Source of the DNA: an uncultured Bacilli bacterium | Lineage (GTDB): Bacteria > Bacillota_I > Bacilli_A > RF39 > UBA660 | Reading direction: 5' to 3' | NCBI GenBank assembly: GCA_947630415.1 | Contig: CANRHM010000017.1 | Location: 1 to 16,751, forward strand | Length of the DNA: 16,751 nt | Part shown: one piece after another, positions 1-6,676 of the stretch | Layout of the letters: every line of letters begins with the position of its first letter | How positions within the stretch are numbered: the first letter of the stretch is position 1 | Made by a program: the position numbers and the translations under genes | The notes under the pieces: generated by a model | What the model saw: the letters and a program-made list of their open reading frames with translations, nothing else | What the model was told of the DNA's origin: nothing | The model's database searches: none

Positions 1-14
1 TTGTTCATGAACAA
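1..14. repeat. 14-bp perfect palindrome at window edge
   Basis: TTGTTCATGAACAA equals its own reverse complement. It lies at the extreme left edge, so its context is missing. It overlaps a short open frame ending in TAA at 22-24, which could be the tail of an upstream gene. It may be an operator half of a neighbour or chance; nothing else supports a function. Confidence 0.3.
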
Positions 15-39
15 AATCGAATAACAAAGGAGATCTTAA

Positions 40-162
40 ATAGATATAGAAATTGAAATAAAAGCCAGTATTAAAGAGATTATAAAAAAGATTAAAGAGA
101 GAAAGAAACTAGTCATACCAGGATTGAAAGATGCGGAGTTTAAAAGGCTTTTAGAAAATTGA
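40..162 (+). pseudogene. possible 40-codon ORF whose start codon reads ATA
   Basis: A good Shine-Dalgarno (AAAGGAG, 26-32) is followed seven bases later by ATA, where ATG would be expected. From there the frame stays open for 40 codons to TGA at 160-162. The predicted peptide is Lys/Glu/Ile-rich and likely helical (IEIKASIKEIIKKIKERKK), then VIPGLKDAEFKRLLEN. I do not recognise a family. The simplest reading is a small gene, perhaps part of the decayed accessory cassette, whose ATG mutated to ATA. Start at the rare ATA codon, or the tail of a larger broken gene, are alternatives. There is no independent evidence of translation. Confidence 0.25.
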
Positions 163-188
163 TAGGTACAATGAGAAAAGAAAAAGAA

Positions 189-217
189 TTGACATTTTCT
201 AGGAACAATGTTATATT
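189..217 (+). promoter_or_regulatory. consensus promoter of the abiE cassette
   Basis: TTGACA at 189-194, a 17-bp spacer and TATATT at 212-217 form a near-perfect vegetative promoter. Transcription would start near 224, giving a very short leader before the ATG at 239. An inverted repeat spans the -10 element (separate entry), which suggests autoregulation by the first gene product. Confidence 0.8.
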
Positions 218-229
218 TTTCCTAGAAAA
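195..229. promoter_or_regulatory. inverted-repeat operator over the abiE -10
   Basis: Perfect 11-bp arms TTTTCTAGGAA (195-205) and TTCCTAGAAAA (219-229) are separated by 13 bp that contain the -10 hexamer. Autorepression through inverted repeats in the abiE promoter is known for AbiEi-type antitoxins, so this is the likely AbiEi binding site. That assignment is inferred from position and symmetry. Confidence 0.7.
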
Positions 230-238
230 AAGAAATGA

Positions 239-730
239 ATGTTTATGAATAATTATGACAAAATTTTAAATTATGCAGAAGAAAATAAGGGATATGTTAC
301 TACAAAAGAAGTAGAAAAATTAGGTGTTAATCATACCTTTTTAAGTAATTTGGTTAAACATAAAAAATTAGAAAGAGTAGGGACAGGCATTTATAAATTG
401 CCAACTTATCCTATAGATCAGTTTTATATTCTGTCTAAAAGCAGTAAAAATATGTGCTATTCTTATGCTACTAGTTTATATTTACATAACATGACGGATC
501 GTATTCCACTTATTTGTGATGTTACAGTTCCTTATAATTATAGTGGGAATTTACTGAACAATGAAAATGTAGCACTTAGATATGTGAAAAATGATCTTTT
601 TAAACTAGGTATGACCGATATTAAAACAATTAATGATTTAACCGTTCATTGCTATGATTTAGAAAGAACCTTATGTGATATTATTAAAGATAAAAACCAT
701 ATGCAAAAAATAAAAATAAAGATATTTTAA
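239..730 (+). CDS. AbiEi-like antitoxin with altered C-terminus
   Basis: This is a type IV toxin-antitoxin antitoxin of the AbiEi family, which normally represses its own promoter and counters the AbiEii nucleotidyltransferase toxin. Residues about 5-55 (YAEENKGYVTTKEVEKLG...LSNLVKHKKLERVGTGIYKLP) form the characteristic N-terminal winged helix. Residues about 60-155 (YATSLYLHNMTDRIP through DLERTLCDII) match the middle of the family. After residue 155 the family normally has a further helical stretch ending in a motif like KLIKYAKKL...MEVLL. Here the frame runs into QKIKIKIF and stops at 728-730, while the lost C-terminus is still readable in another frame (712-801). The start is probably ATG 239; ATG 245 is also possible, and the Shine-Dalgarno is weak. 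The DNA-binding half is intact, so repression may persist. Downstream lies the broken abiEii. Confidence 0.8.
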   Translation: MFMNNYDKILNYAEENKGYVTTKEVEKLGVNHTFLSNLVKHKKLERVGTGIYKLPTYPIDQFYILSKSSKNMCYSYATSLYLHNMTDRIPLICDVTVPYNYSGNLLNNENVALRYVKNDLFKLGMTDIKTINDLTVHCYDLERTLCDIIKDKNHMQKIKIKIF

Positions 731-801
731 AATTAATTAAATATGCTAAAAAATTAGATATTGAAGAAGAAGTCGTGGAATTAATGGAGGTATTATTATA
801 G
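712..801 (+). pseudogene. out-of-frame C-terminal remnant of abiEi
   Basis: Relative to the 239-730 frame, a shifted frame reads KNKDILKLIKYAKKLDIEE followed by EVVELMEVLL and TAG at 799-801. This is the usual end of AbiEi proteins. An indel or short deletion within the A-rich stretch 700-720 separated it from the body. The spacing suggests that some codons between the CDIIKDKN motif and this tail are also missing. Confidence 0.7.
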
Positions 802-1157
802 TTGAATTCAGATAAATTAAATGACATTATAAAAAAGAAATCTAATGGTAATAACAACTTGACACATCATCTTCATCAAATGTTTTTTTTGAACATGTTT
901 TGATGCGACTTTCGAAAAGTAAGTATCAGCATAATATTATTTTAAAAGGTGGAGTTTTACTCTCATCTATTATTGGAGAAGATTTAAGAACGACTAAAGA
1001 TATTGATGCTACGCTAAAAGATAGTTCATTATTGAGGCAAATATTTATTAATTATAGTAGAAAGATGTATTATGTTGGTGATGTAACCTATGATGATACC
1101 ATTCGAGCTATACAAAAAATAATGAATATATTAGAAAGTGAAATGGTTACGCTATAG
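802..1157 (+). pseudogene. abiEii toxin (nucleotidyltransferase) pseudogene
   Basis: This is the remnant of an AbiEii-type nucleotidyltransferase toxin, directly after the stop of the antitoxin remnant. From TTG 802 the frame reads LNSDKLNDIIKKKSN...HQMFF and then breaks in a run of eight T (883-890). One more T would restore QMFFFEHVLMRLSKSKY. Beyond it come ILKGGVLLSSIIGEDLRTT and KDIDATLK, which carry the family's GG...DID nucleotidyltransferase motif. Directly after that (about position 1020) the sequence jumps to what resembles the extreme C-terminus of the family (YSRKMYYVGDVTYDD...IRAIQKIMN). The family is usually well over 250 residues and under 120 codons remain, so most of the catalytic domain is deleted. 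The toxin cannot be functional. The fragment open from ATG 900 is only part of this relic. Confidence 0.85.
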
Positions 1158-1180
1158 TTATTTCGTGAGGGTAGTGGAAT

Positions 1181-1206
1181 AAGGGGAATGTTTTCCTCTT
1201 TTTTTT
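1181..1206 (+). terminator. intrinsic terminator after the abiE cassette
   Basis: AAGGGGAA (1181-1188) pairs with TTCCTCTT (1193-1200), with one G-U, around a TGTT loop, and six more T follow. It sits 24 nt after the abiEii stop. The hairpin contains the ATG at 1188, which argues against that codon as the start of the following PBP gene. Confidence 0.65.
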
Positions 1207-1232
1207 CATACATTGTGTTGAGGTGTTCATCC

Positions 1233-3137
1233 ATGTTCACAAAAAAGATCGATGCTAGGATTAAAGTGATTTTTCTAATACTCATTTTACTATTTGTTTT
1301 TATTATTTTACGTGTTTTTTATGTACAAGTCATCGATTATAACTTTTTATCTGATTTAGCCGATGATTTATGGAGTAGAAATTTACCAGTGGAAGCCAAT
1401 CGTGGATTGATATTAGACCGTAATGGAGTTGTTCTTGCTGATAATTTGACAACAACATCTTTAGTTTTAATTCCCAATCAAATTACGGATAAAGAAAAAG
1501 TTACCAAAGAACTTGCTCGTATTTTAAATGTAAGTGAAGAAGAAATGGCAAAGCATGTCAACAAGGTCACTTCGATTGAAAGGGTGCATCCGGAAGGAAG
1601 AAGATTATCGTATGAAGTGGCCGATGAAATAGCATCTCTCAATTTAAGTGGAGTCTATCTAGTCAAAGAAGCAAAAAGATATTATCCGTATGGAGATTTA
1701 TTATCGCATGTTTTGGGGTATGTAGGAATTGATAATCAAGGGTTATCCGGATTAGAGTTACAATACGATGAATATTTAACAGGAGAACAAGGAGCCATTA
1801 AATATTTTTCGGATGCCAAAGGAAATAAACTGGATTTATCCGAAGTTTATGTGGCACCCCAAGATGGCATGAATATTCAACTGACCATCGATTATAAAAT
1901 ACAGATGTCCCTAGAACGGGAACTCGATAATGTGGTTTCGATGTTTAATCCCGATATGGCTTTAGCAATTGTGGTGGATCCCAATAATGGAGAAATCTTA
2001 GGGATGAGTTCAAGACCTAATTACGACCCTAATAATTATCAAAAATATTCGACCGAAACTTTGTCACGTAATTTACCGATATGGGCCTCTTACGAACCAG
2101 GAAGTACTTTCAAAATTATGACCTTTGCTTCTGCTTTGGAAGAAAACTTAATCGATATGGAGAAAGACCATTTCTATGATAGTGGGGGCGTTACCATTGG
2201 CGGAAGCAGAATTGGTTGTTGGAAAGCAGGAGGACATGGTGATCAAACCTTCTTGCAAGTACTAGAAAATTCGTGTAACCCAGGCTTTGTAAAACTAGGA
2301 CAAATGCTAGGAAAAGAAAGACTTTTCTCTTACCTTGATAAGTTTGGCTTTGGTACCAAGACAGGCGTTGATTTAACAGGGGAAGGAGAAGGAATTATTT
2401 TTCCTTTAGACCGGGTAGGAGAGTTGGAACTAGTGACCACAGCCTTTGGTCAAGGAGTAAGTGTCACTCCGATTCAACAAGTGATGGCTGTCTCTTCCGT
2501 CGTTAATGGTGGAAGTCTCTATAGTCCATACATTGTTAAAAATATTCTAGAACCTGAGACCAACAGTATTGTCAAAACATATGAAAAAAAGTTTGTCCGA
2601 AATACGATTAGCAATGAAACCTCCTTAAAGATGCGTTATGCCTTAGAAAGTGTAGTTGCCCGAGGGGGAGGAAGATACGCTTATATCGATGGTTACCGTA
2701 TTGGGGGAAAAACGGGAACGGCTCAAAAAGTCGAAAACGGAAGATACTTAGTTAACAACTACATCATGTCCTTTATGGCCGTTGTTCCAAGTAACGATCC
2801 TAAGGCCATTTTGTATGTAGCCATCGATAATCCAAAGAACACCGCGATGTTATCGAGTTATACGACAGCTCCTGTGGCAAGGCGCATTTTATTAGATATT
2901 ATCGATGCTTTAGATATTCCAAAGCAGGAAGGTCAAATCGAAAAAGTCTATCAATGGGATGATGAAGTGTACGCGGAAGTACCTAATGTAATCGGCATGA
3001 CGCCTAAGGAAGCTTCCAAAGCCTTGACCGACTTTAAAATTGAGTACACCGGAAATGGCGAAAAAGTAGTAGAACAAAGTCCTGAAGCCGGAAATAGAAT
3101 TGCCAAAGGAAGTACCATTCGTCTCCTTTTGGAATAA
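1233..3137 (+). CDS. ftsI: class B penicillin-binding protein with C-terminal PASTA domain (FtsI/PBP2x/SpoVD type)
   Basis: Peptidoglycan DD-transpeptidase that cross-links septal wall on the outer face of the membrane. I choose ATG 1233 (634 aa) because GAGGTG lies seven bases upstream and the earlier in-frame ATG at 1188 sits inside a terminator hairpin. Numbering from 1233: short basic cytoplasmic tail, one transmembrane helix at about 9-33, dimerisation domain at about 50-210 (NRGLILDRNG motif), then the transpeptidase domain with S291-T-F-K294 (catalytic Ser/Lys), S347-C-N349 and K493-T-G-T. A single PASTA repeat occupies about 580-634 (VPNVIGMTPKEA...GSTIRLLLE). One PASTA recalls SpoVD/PBP2B rather than the two of PBP2x. 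Neighbours mraY and ftsW support the division role. Whether it acts in vegetative division or sporulation cannot be told from the sequence. Confidence 0.95.
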   Translation: MFTKKIDARIKVIFLILILLFVFIILRVFYVQVIDYNFLSDLADDLWSRNLPVEANRGLILDRNGVVLADNLTTTSLVLIPNQITDKEKVTKELARILNVSEEEMAKHVNKVTSIERVHPEGRRLSYEVADEIASLNLSGVYLVKEAKRYYPYGDLLSHVLGYVGIDNQGLSGLELQYDEYLTGEQGAIKYFSDAKGNKLDLSEVYVAPQDGMNIQLTIDYKIQMSLERELDNVVSMFNPDMALAIVVDPNNGEILGMSSRPNYDPNNYQKYSTETLSRNLPIWASYEPGSTFKIMTFASALEENLIDMEKDHFYDSGGVTIGGSRIGCWKAGGHGDQTFLQVLENSCNPGFVKLGQMLGKERLFSYLDKFGFGTKTGVDLTGEGEGIIFPLDRVGELELVTTAFGQGVSVTPIQQVMAVSSVVNGGSLYSPYIVKNILEPETNSIVKTYEKKFVRNTISNETSLKMRYALESVVARGGGRYAYIDGYRIGGKTGTAQKVENGRYLVNNYIMSFMAVVPSNDPKAILYVAIDNPKNTAMLSSYTTAPVARRILLDIIDALDIPKQEGQIEKVYQWDDEVYAEVPNVIGMTPKEASKALTDFKIEYTGNGEKVVEQSPEAGNRIAKGSTIRLLLE

Positions 3138-3184
3138 AAAGTCGTTTTCTTTCATTGTCAAATAATGTACAACTTGCTCAAAAT

Positions 3185-3215
3185 CAAACTAAAGTAGTAA
3201 AGTTTGTAGTATAAT
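3185..3215 (+). promoter_or_regulatory. possible mraY promoter with short inverted repeat
   Basis: A perfect TATAAT lies at 3210-3215, 25 bp before the mraY start. No convincing -35 stands 16-18 bp upstream. That place is taken by a 6-bp inverted repeat (CAAACT at 3185-3190, AGTTTG at 3201-3206), which could be an activator or repressor site. Read-through from the PBP gene is the alternative, since no terminator lies in the gap. Confidence 0.35.
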
Positions 3216-3240
3216 TTTCTAAGAAACAGGAGTGAAATCT

Positions 3241-4221
3241 ATGCTTATATTAAACAAAGCAATCGCGGTTGTCATGATGGGTTTTTTATCTTCCGTTATT
3301 TTTGGACTCATTTTGATTCCTTTATTAAAAAGAATGCATGTAGGACAACGTATTAGTGCCTATGTAGGAGAAAATCATCGTAAAAAAGAGGGAACACCTA
3401 CCATGGGAGGACTCATCTTTATTATTCCTACGGCGGTTATCACTTGGGTCTTAACCGCTCTTGGTTATTTGCAAATGACCGACGATTTGAAAATTGTTTT
3501 AGTAGTTTTTATCGGTTACGCCCTTTTAGGATTTTTGGATGATTATCTGTCGATCAAGCGTAAAGAAAACGATGGATTAACGACCGCACAAAAATTTTTA
3601 GGACAATTAGTCATGGCCATCATTGTTTTCTATCTTTATATGAAAGGAAATAATCCCACTTCACTAGTGGTTTCAACGTTACATATCAATATTGAAATGG
3701 GTTGGTTCTATGGGGTATTCTTACTGTTCCTTTTAATTGGTAGTAGTAATGCGGTCAATTTAACGGATGGACTAGATGGTCTTGCAGGAGGATTGTCCGC
3801 TATTGCTTTTATCGCTTTCAGTTTGATTTCGATGATGGTAGGTTTTCAAGAAATTGGACTCTTTACTTTCTTATTAGTGGGATGTCTTCTTGGATTCTTA
3901 GTCTATAATACGCATCCAGCAAAAGTGTTCATGGGCGATACCGGATCCTTAAGTCTAGGAGCCGTAATGGCCGTTATTGCCATCCTAGTTCACCGTGAAA
4001 TTACTCTACTAGTAGTTGCTTTTGTCTTTGTTATTGAAACCTTAAGTGTTATCTTACAAGTATTTTGGATTAAAGTATTCCATAAGAAATTATTCTTGAT
4101 GACGCCACTTCATCATCATTTTGAAAAATTAGGATGGCAAGAGACCGATATTGTAAAACTCTTTTGGGTCGTTGGTTTAGTTCTTGCTATGGGAGGAATC
4201 TATTTCGGTATTTGGATGTAA
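3241..4221 (+). CDS. mraY: phospho-N-acetylmuramoyl-pentapeptide transferase MraY
   Basis: Transfers phospho-MurNAc-pentapeptide from UDP to undecaprenyl phosphate, giving lipid I at the inner face of the membrane. The 326-residue protein has about ten hydrophobic helices and all family signatures in order: HRKKEGTPTMGG, then FLDDYLSIKRKENDGLT (DD motif for metal/substrate), NAVNLTDGLDGLAGG, FMGDTGSLSLG and MTPLHHHFEKLG. ATG 3241 is chosen over the in-frame GTG 3232 because the Shine-Dalgarno CAGGAG (3227-3232) ends eight bases before 3241 and would overlap the GTG. In a usual division/cell-wall cluster murE or murF precedes it and murD follows; neither is here. ftsW follows after 12 bases, so the two are surely cotranscribed. 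Confidence 0.97.
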   Translation: MLILNKAIAVVMMGFLSSVIFGLILIPLLKRMHVGQRISAYVGENHRKKEGTPTMGGLIFIIPTAVITWVLTALGYLQMTDDLKIVLVVFIGYALLGFLDDYLSIKRKENDGLTTAQKFLGQLVMAIIVFYLYMKGNNPTSLVVSTLHINIEMGWFYGVFLLFLLIGSSNAVNLTDGLDGLAGGLSAIAFIAFSLISMMVGFQEIGLFTFLLVGCLLGFLVYNTHPAKVFMGDTGSLSLGAVMAVIAILVHREITLLVVAFVFVIETLSVILQVFWIKVFHKKLFLMTPLHHHFEKLGWQETDIVKLFWVVGLVLAMGGIYFGIWM

Positions 4222-4233
4222 GAAAGGATACGT

Positions 4234-5322
4234 ATGAAAAATAAAAAGATAGATAAGATTCTTTTTATCGCTGTTTTATTTTTAGTACTGTTCGGACTCG
4301 TAATGATTTATTCTTCATCAAGTATTTGGGCTGCATACAAGTTTAACGATGCTTTCCGTTATGTGAAGAGTCAAGCATTATTTATCATAGTAGGATTCAT
4401 ACTCATGATTTATATTTCAAAAGTAGATTATAATTGGTACTATAAAAAGACAAATCTTATTTTAAGTATTTGTCTTTTATTATTAGTATTAGTCTTAATT
4501 CCAGGCATAGGAAGTGTCCGGAATGGAAGTAGAAGTTGGTTTGGAATTGGTTCTTTTGGTGTGCAACCTTCGGAGTTTGCTAAACTGGGGCTAATTATTT
4601 TTACAGCCAAATATTTATCAAAGAGTAACAAGTTTTTAAAAGATTTAAAAAAAGGAGTTATTCCTATTTTAATAGTGCTCTTTTTAATCTTTGGTTTAAT
4701 CATGCTTCAACCGGATTTTGGAACGGGTATGATTATTATCTTAAGTATTATTGCTATGCTTTTTATTGCAGGGGTTGACATCAAGTTTTTTATTGGTTTA
4801 GGTCTTTTAGGTGTCGTTGGAATAGTAGTCCTAATCTTGATTGCCCCTTATCGAATGGACCGTATTACGTCTTTTCTAAATCCTTGGAGCGATCCATTAG
4901 GAACCGGCTTTCAAATCATTCAAAGTCTTTATGCGATTGGTCCAGGTGGATTATTAGGTATGGGCTTCTTAAATTCAAGACAAAAACACTTCTATTTACC
5001 AGAACCTCAGACGGACTTTATCTTTTCGATTATTTCCGAAGAGTTTGGTGTTTTAGGGGTTATTATTGTAAGCACTTTTTTCCTTCTTGTTTTATGGCGT
5101 GGTATTAAAATTGCCCTTAGTGCCAAAGATTCGTTTGCCAAATATTTAGCCTTTGGTATGGTTTTTCAAATTTTAATTCAAACCGTAATGAATCTCATGG
5201 TGGTTATTGGTCTTATTCCTGTAACAGGAGTAACACTTCCGTTCTTATCTTACGGCGGAAGTAGTCTCCTTGTAAGTCTTGTTAGTATTGGCATCATTCT
5301 AAATATTTCTAGAAACAATTGA
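4234..5322 (+). CDS. ftsW: SEDS peptidoglycan glycosyltransferase FtsW (SpoVE-like)
   Basis: Polymerises lipid II into glycan strands together with a class B PBP, probably the one encoded two genes upstream. The 362-residue protein is almost entirely membrane helices (about ten) with a short basic N-terminus. Diagnostic segments: IYSSSSIWA (24-32), GSRSWFGIGSFGVQPSEFAK (98-117), QPDFGTG (159-165), the large extracellular loop with NSRQKHFYLPEPQTDFIFSI (247-266) including D261, the likely catalytic Asp of SEDS proteins, and PVTGVTLPFLSYGGSSLL near the end. The sequence fits FtsW/SpoVE better than RodA, mainly by context with mraY and a PASTA-type PBP. Start ATG 4234 has AAAGGA five bases upstream. 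It ends with TGA at 5320-5322. Confidence 0.93.
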   Translation: MKNKKIDKILFIAVLFLVLFGLVMIYSSSSIWAAYKFNDAFRYVKSQALFIIVGFILMIYISKVDYNWYYKKTNLILSICLLLLVLVLIPGIGSVRNGSRSWFGIGSFGVQPSEFAKLGLIIFTAKYLSKSNKFLKDLKKGVIPILIVLFLIFGLIMLQPDFGTGMIIILSIIAMLFIAGVDIKFFIGLGLLGVVGIVVLILIAPYRMDRITSFLNPWSDPLGTGFQIIQSLYAIGPGGLLGMGFLNSRQKHFYLPEPQTDFIFSIISEEFGVLGVIIVSTFFLLVLWRGIKIALSAKDSFAKYLAFGMVFQILIQTVMNLMVVIGLIPVTGVTLPFLSYGGSSLLVSLVSIGIILNISRNN

Positions 5323-5334
5323 AAAAAGAATGGA

Positions 5335-5361
5335 TTTTTGGTCGAAAATTTCGACCAAAAA
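5335..5361. repeat. 27-bp palindrome after ftsW, GGTCG-N7-CGACC core
   Basis: Perfect 13-bp arms (TTTTTGGTCGAAA and its complement) surround a single central A. The A tract rather than a T tract follows the stem on each strand, so it is not a standard terminator. The core GGTCG-N7-CGACC has the same spacing as the palindromes at 5792-5822 and 7344-7366, with an A-T pair where those have C-G. It may belong to the same family or be a transcription-ending structure for ftsW. Confidence 0.55.
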
Positions 5362-5369
5362 AATTATAA

Positions 5370-5383
5370 GAGTAGCCCTACTC
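5370..5383 (+). other. short GC-rich hairpin downstream of ftsW
   Basis: GAGTAGCCCTACTC forms a stem GAGTA/TACTC with loop GCCC, nine bases after the preceding palindrome. No T tract follows. Together the two hairpins may end or stabilise the ftsW transcript; this is weak. Confidence 0.3.
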
Positions 5384-5423
5384 ACAGGCACTTTAAATAT
5401 TTTCAAAAATAGTTAAAATGCTA

Positions 5424-5452
5424 TTGACATATAAACAAAAGTTCGATATATT
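5424..5452 (+). promoter_or_regulatory. consensus promoter of the ORF6N gene
   Basis: TTGACA (5424-5429), 17-bp spacer, TATATT (5447-5452). Expected start near 5459 leaves a leader of about 135 nt before the ATG at 5594. That leader is occupied by a relic of another ORF6N gene with a long hairpin. The hexamers and spacing are identical to those of the abiE promoter. Confidence 0.8.
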
Positions 5453-5476
5453 TTAATTGTAAGCACAGTGAGGGGA

Positions 5477-5590
5477 TTGAACGTAAGTAGTTTTGTATTA
5501 AATGATAAAGTTTCAAATTTGATGTCCCAAAATGGGACTTCAAGTTTAAATGGATATGGTGGAGTTCGAAGAAATCCATATGGGAGATGA
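5477..5590 (+). pseudogene. relic of a second ORF6N-domain gene in the leader
   Basis: In the frame that ends at TGA 5588-5590 the sequence reads VSSFVLNDKVSNLMSQNGTS and then SLNGYGGVRRNPYGR. This is the core of an ORF6N domain: the stretch normally written as F.L...E...L.SQN.TS, then a Gly/Arg-rich loop, then NPY before FTEQG. It breaks off exactly where FTEQG should follow. The upstream part of the domain is missing too. Codons for SNLMSQNGTSS form an imperfect hairpin at 5515-5547. The relic differs clearly from the intact neighbour, so it is a paralogue, not a tandem copy. The TGA and the Shine-Dalgarno of the intact gene lie at the fusion point. Confidence 0.7.
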
Positions 5591-5593
5591 AAT

Positions 5594-6496
5594 ATGAATG
5601 ATATTGTAACAAACGAATTAAAAATTGAGAATATGATTTATGAAATTAGAGGAAAACAGGTGATGCTGGATTCTGATTTAGCGTTATTATATCAAGTGGA
5701 AACAAAAAGAATTAATGAAGCTGTAAGAAGAAATTTTGAGAAATTCCCAGAAAGATTTTGTTTTAAATTAAATAGAAATGAATATCTTGATATTCTAAGG
5801 TCGCAAAATGCGACCTTAGAATTAAAACAAGGTCAATATTCAAAATATTTACCTCAAGTATTCACAGAACAAGGTATAGCCATGCTTGCCACTATTTTAA
5901 AATCTGATGTTGCAATCCAAGTCAGTATTGCTATTATGGATGCTTTTGTAATGATGCGAAAGTATATTTCTAATGAATTGATTGAGCAAAAATATATTAA
6001 CAATTTAGTGATAAAACATGATGAAGATATTAAATTGTTACAAGCGTCTTTTAATAAATTTGAAGAAAAGAAAAAAGATAATGAAATTTATTTCAATGGA
6101 CAAATCTATGACGCTTATTCAAAAATAGTTGATATTTTAAAAGAAGCACATGACAACATAATTATTATTGATAACTATGCAGATAAATTTGTTTTGGATA
6201 TGATAAGAAATCTAAAAGTTGATGTAACTATAATATGCAAAAATAATGGTGTATTAAAAGAAATAGATATAAATAAATATCAAAAGCAATATAAAAATTT
6301 AAAAGTAGTTTATAGCAATGATTTTCATGATAGATACATTATATTAGATCAGAAAGAAGTTTATCATTGTGGAGCATCTCTTAATTATGCAGGTAGCAAA
6401 ACTTTTTCAATTAATAAATTAGAAGATAAAATGATAAAGAACAGTTTAATACAATATGTACTTACGATTATAGAAAAATCTTCCGTTGTTTTGTAA
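5594..6496 (+). CDS. ORF6N-domain DNA-binding protein with PLD-like C-terminal domain
   Basis: ORF6N domains occur in phage antirepressors and in chromosomal accessory proteins; DNA binding is presumed. Residues about 8-98 form the domain (IENMIYEIRGKQVMLDSDLA, NEAVRRNFEKFPERFCFKL, LRSQNATLE, YLPQVFTEQGIAML). A helical linker and coiled coil follow at about 125-165. The C-terminal domain (about 166-300) has H245-D-R-Y-I-I-L-D252, which fits the HxKx4D pattern of phospholipase D-like enzymes with Arg for Lys. It is followed by VYHCGASLNYAG, a form usual in chromosomal ORF6N proteins. There is a single HKD-like motif, so nuclease activity would need a dimer and is unproven. GGGAG (5582-5586) lies seven bases before the ATG. 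AT-rich codon use and isolation between two unrelated gene groups suggest horizontal acquisition. Confidence 0.85.
   Translation: MNDIVTNELKIENMIYEIRGKQVMLDSDLALLYQVETKRINEAVRRNFEKFPERFCFKLNRNEYLDILRSQNATLELKQGQYSKYLPQVFTEQGIAMLATILKSDVAIQVSIAIMDAFVMMRKYISNELIEQKYINNLVIKHDEDIKLLQASFNKFEEKKKDNEIYFNGQIYDAYSKIVDILKEAHDNIIIIDNYADKFVLDMIRNLKVDVTIICKNNGVLKEIDINKYQKQYKNLKVVYSNDFHDRYIILDQKEVYHCGASLNYAGSKTFSINKLEDKMIKNSLIQYVLTIIEKSSVVL
5792..5822. repeat. 31-bp palindrome inside the ORF6N coding sequence
   Basis: Perfect 14-bp arms ATTCTAAGGTCGCA (5792-5805) and TGCGACCTTAGAAT (5809-5822) enclose AAA. The codons are those for ILRSQNATLE, the conserved SQN segment of the domain. A 25-nt part recurs inverted at 7344-7368, and a sequence-divergent but structurally matching hairpin sits at 5515-5547 in the ORF6N relic. 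Confidence 0.9.
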
Positions 6497-6624
6497 GTGA
6501 AACCTATTAAAAATCAGTTATGAAGGAAGTAGCTTCTTGTAAGTCTTACTATTGTTATATTTTTATAGTTAAATGATTTGTATATAATATTTTATATGCT
6601 GTATTCTATTTGTAGAACAATGTA

Positions 6625-6654
6625 TTGACCATGTCAAACAAATTGTTATATAAT
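6625..6654 (+). promoter_or_regulatory. relB promoter with palindromic operator
   Basis: TTGACC (6625-6630), 18-bp spacer, TATAAT (6649-6654). The -35 lies inside a palindrome TTGAC-CAT-GTCAA (6625-6637), a plausible operator for the ribbon-helix-helix antitoxin encoded just downstream. The stretch between the ORF6N gene and this promoter (6497-6624) is AT-rich; I see no gene or clear terminator in it. Confidence 0.65.
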
Positions 6655-6676
6655 CAAATTAGAAATGAGGTGGATT

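Noticed and set aside
900..1157. An intact small gene starting at ATG 900
   Set aside because: Its sequence is the internal and C-terminal debris of AbiEii; the ATG is an internal Met of the family core and no ribosome-binding site precedes it.
3138..3240. tRNA or riboswitch in the gap before mraY
   Set aside because: No cloverleaf, CCA end or known riboswitch core is present; only a -10 element and a short inverted repeat.
5335..5361. Standard intrinsic terminator of ftsW
   Set aside because: The stem is followed by A rather than T on the transcribed strand, so it lacks the U tract. I list it as a palindrome instead.
5421..5612. Minus-strand open frame over the ORF6N leader
   Set aside because: It runs antisense to a promoter and an ORF6N relic, has no recognisable domain, and is open partly because of the palindromes.
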